Below are positions 4,993-5,677 of a DNA stretch of 5,677 nucleotides, in pieces. Position numbers and translations under genes: made by a program. The notes under the pieces were generated by a model. The model was not told where the DNA came from, ran no database searches, and was given only the letters and a program-made list of their open reading frames with translations. The DNA is taken from contig JAEUJT010000270.1 in NCBI GenBank assembly GCA_016793525.1, positions 1-5,677 of the forward strand, written 5' to 3'. Every line of letters begins with the position of its first letter. Position 1 is the first letter of the stretch. This stretch comes from Archangium sp. GTDB taxonomy: Bacteria; Myxococcota; Myxococcia; Myxococcales; Myxococcaceae.

Positions 4993-5677
4993 ATGCTGAC
5001 CGCCCTGCTGAGCCTGACGTTGACCGCCGCGCCTGCCCCCGCCTTCGCGCCGAAGAACCGGCCGTACGACGCGCTTCACTACACGCTCGACGTGAAGCTC
5101 GCCGCCGATGGCACCTACCGCAACCGGCTCACCGCGACGATCAAGCCGACCAAAGCCACCAGCGAGATCGAATTCGACGCCTACGATCTCACCGTGGAGC
5201 TCGCGCTCGTCGACGGCAAGGCCGCCACGCCCACTCCGAAATACGACCCGGCCACCAAGACCGGCGTGCTGGTGATCAAGTCTCCAAAGCCACTCCCCGC
5301 CGGCAAAGACGTCACGGTCGAGGTCGCGTACGCCGGCAAGGCGGGCACCTCGAACGAAGGCTTCTTCGCGGTACAGAACGAGGGCGCCGCGCCGTGGTTC
5401 TTCACCCACTTCGAGCCGTTCTACGCGCAGCGCTTCTTCCCCTGTAACGATCAGCCCGCCGACAAGGCCACGTTCGATCTCAACGTGGTGGTCGACGAGA
5501 AGTACGTGGTGCTCTCCAATGGCCGCAAGGAGCGCGACGAGAAGTTCACCGAAGACGGCAAAAACCTGCGTCGCGTCACCTGGAAGCAGGAGAAGCCGCA
5601 CTCCACGTATCTGGTCGCGCTCGCGGTGGGCCAGTTCGACTCGGTCGAGGCCTCGCCCGACGTGCCCGCCACCATCT
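4993..5677 (+). CDS. Secreted M1-family aminopeptidase, N-terminal part (3' end outside window)
   Basis: 228 residues are visible and the frame is open to the right edge. Residues 1-19 form a short hydrophobic signal peptide ending in A-F-A, a likely cleavage site, so the enzyme acts outside the cytoplasm. Next comes the beta-rich N-terminal domain of M1 zinc aminopeptidases: Y-D-A-L-H-Y near 25, a V-E-V-A-Y-A-G strand, then T138-H-F-E-P and R147-F-F-P-C-N-D-Q-P-A-D-K-A-T-F, equivalent to the family's T-Q-F-E-P and P-C-F-D-E-P signature. L-S-N-G and A-V-G-Q-F follow. The GAMEN and HExxH zinc motifs lie beyond the window. M1 enzymes remove N-terminal residues from peptides, and a nutritional role in a predator or proteolytic organism is plausible. 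An in-frame ATG at 4954 would add 13 residues (MPPRERFRIRCRA) and give the signal peptide a basic n-region; neither start has a clear ribosome binding site. Confidence 0.9.
   Translation, partial: MLTALLSLTLTAAPAPAFAPKNRPYDALHYTLDVKLAADGTYRNRLTATIKPTKATSEIEFDAYDLTVELALVDGKAATPTPKYDPATKTGVLVIKSPKPLPAGKDVTVEVAYAGKAGTSNEGFFAVQNEGAAPWFFTHFEPFYAQRFFPCNDQPADKATFDLNVVVDEKYVVLSNGRKERDEKFTEDGKNLRRVTWKQEKPHSTYLVALAVGQFDSVEASPDVPATI

Noticed and set aside
4537..5601. Long minus-strand frame upstream of the 85-residue gene, antisense to the aminopeptidase
   Set aside because: Composition is Gly/Arg/Val-rich, typical of an antisense shadow in G+C-rich DNA. It covers both the holin-like gene and the clear M1 aminopeptidase, and ATG 4536 has its own ribosome binding site.

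Overview
The window is strongly G+C-rich DNA, almost wholly coding, most like a myxobacterium (Myxococcota). The hints are G/C-biased third codon positions, a secreted repeat protein with recurrent Asp-Ala-Gly (DAG) tripeptides of the kind common in myxobacterial extracellular proteins, and a DUF4184 membrane protein. This assignment is inference; there is no rRNA or other phylogenetic marker here.

Layout. (1) Positions 1-1737 on the plus strand hold the 3' part of a large, probably exported protein. It is built from five copies of a roughly 128-residue unit (the first partial), each ending in a W-x-Y-C-D loop; four of the five carry a regularly spaced cysteine pair. (2) Positions 1769-2542 on the plus strand encode a polytopic membrane protein of the DUF4184 type. 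(3) Positions 2499-4907 on the minus strand form one compact six-gene operon. It is transcribed from right to left: a phage-holin-III-like two-helix membrane protein, a small DUF3618/DUF883-like anchor protein, an ElaB/YqjD (DUF883)-like protein, a 119-residue relative with the same anchor signature, a YtxH-like protein, and a 300-residue soluble protein I do not recognise. The junctions are 4-nt ATGA overlaps or gaps of 3 to 11 nt. (4) Positions 4993-5677 on the plus strand, divergent from the operon, hold the 5' part of a secreted M1-family (gluzincin) aminopeptidase that runs off the right edge.

How the genes work together. The operon looks like an envelope or stress-type set of small single- and double-span inner-membrane proteins. 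Three of them share the spacing [H/N]-P-x10-G-Y in the membrane anchor, which suggests duplication or a common membrane partner. The DUF4184 gene converges on the operon and overlaps its last gene by 44 nt. A stem-loop lies across that overlap. The operon and the aminopeptidase gene diverge from a short spacer whose size depends on which start codons are real.

No RNA gene, CRISPR array, insertion sequence or attachment site was seen. No stretch of 300 bases lacks a gene.
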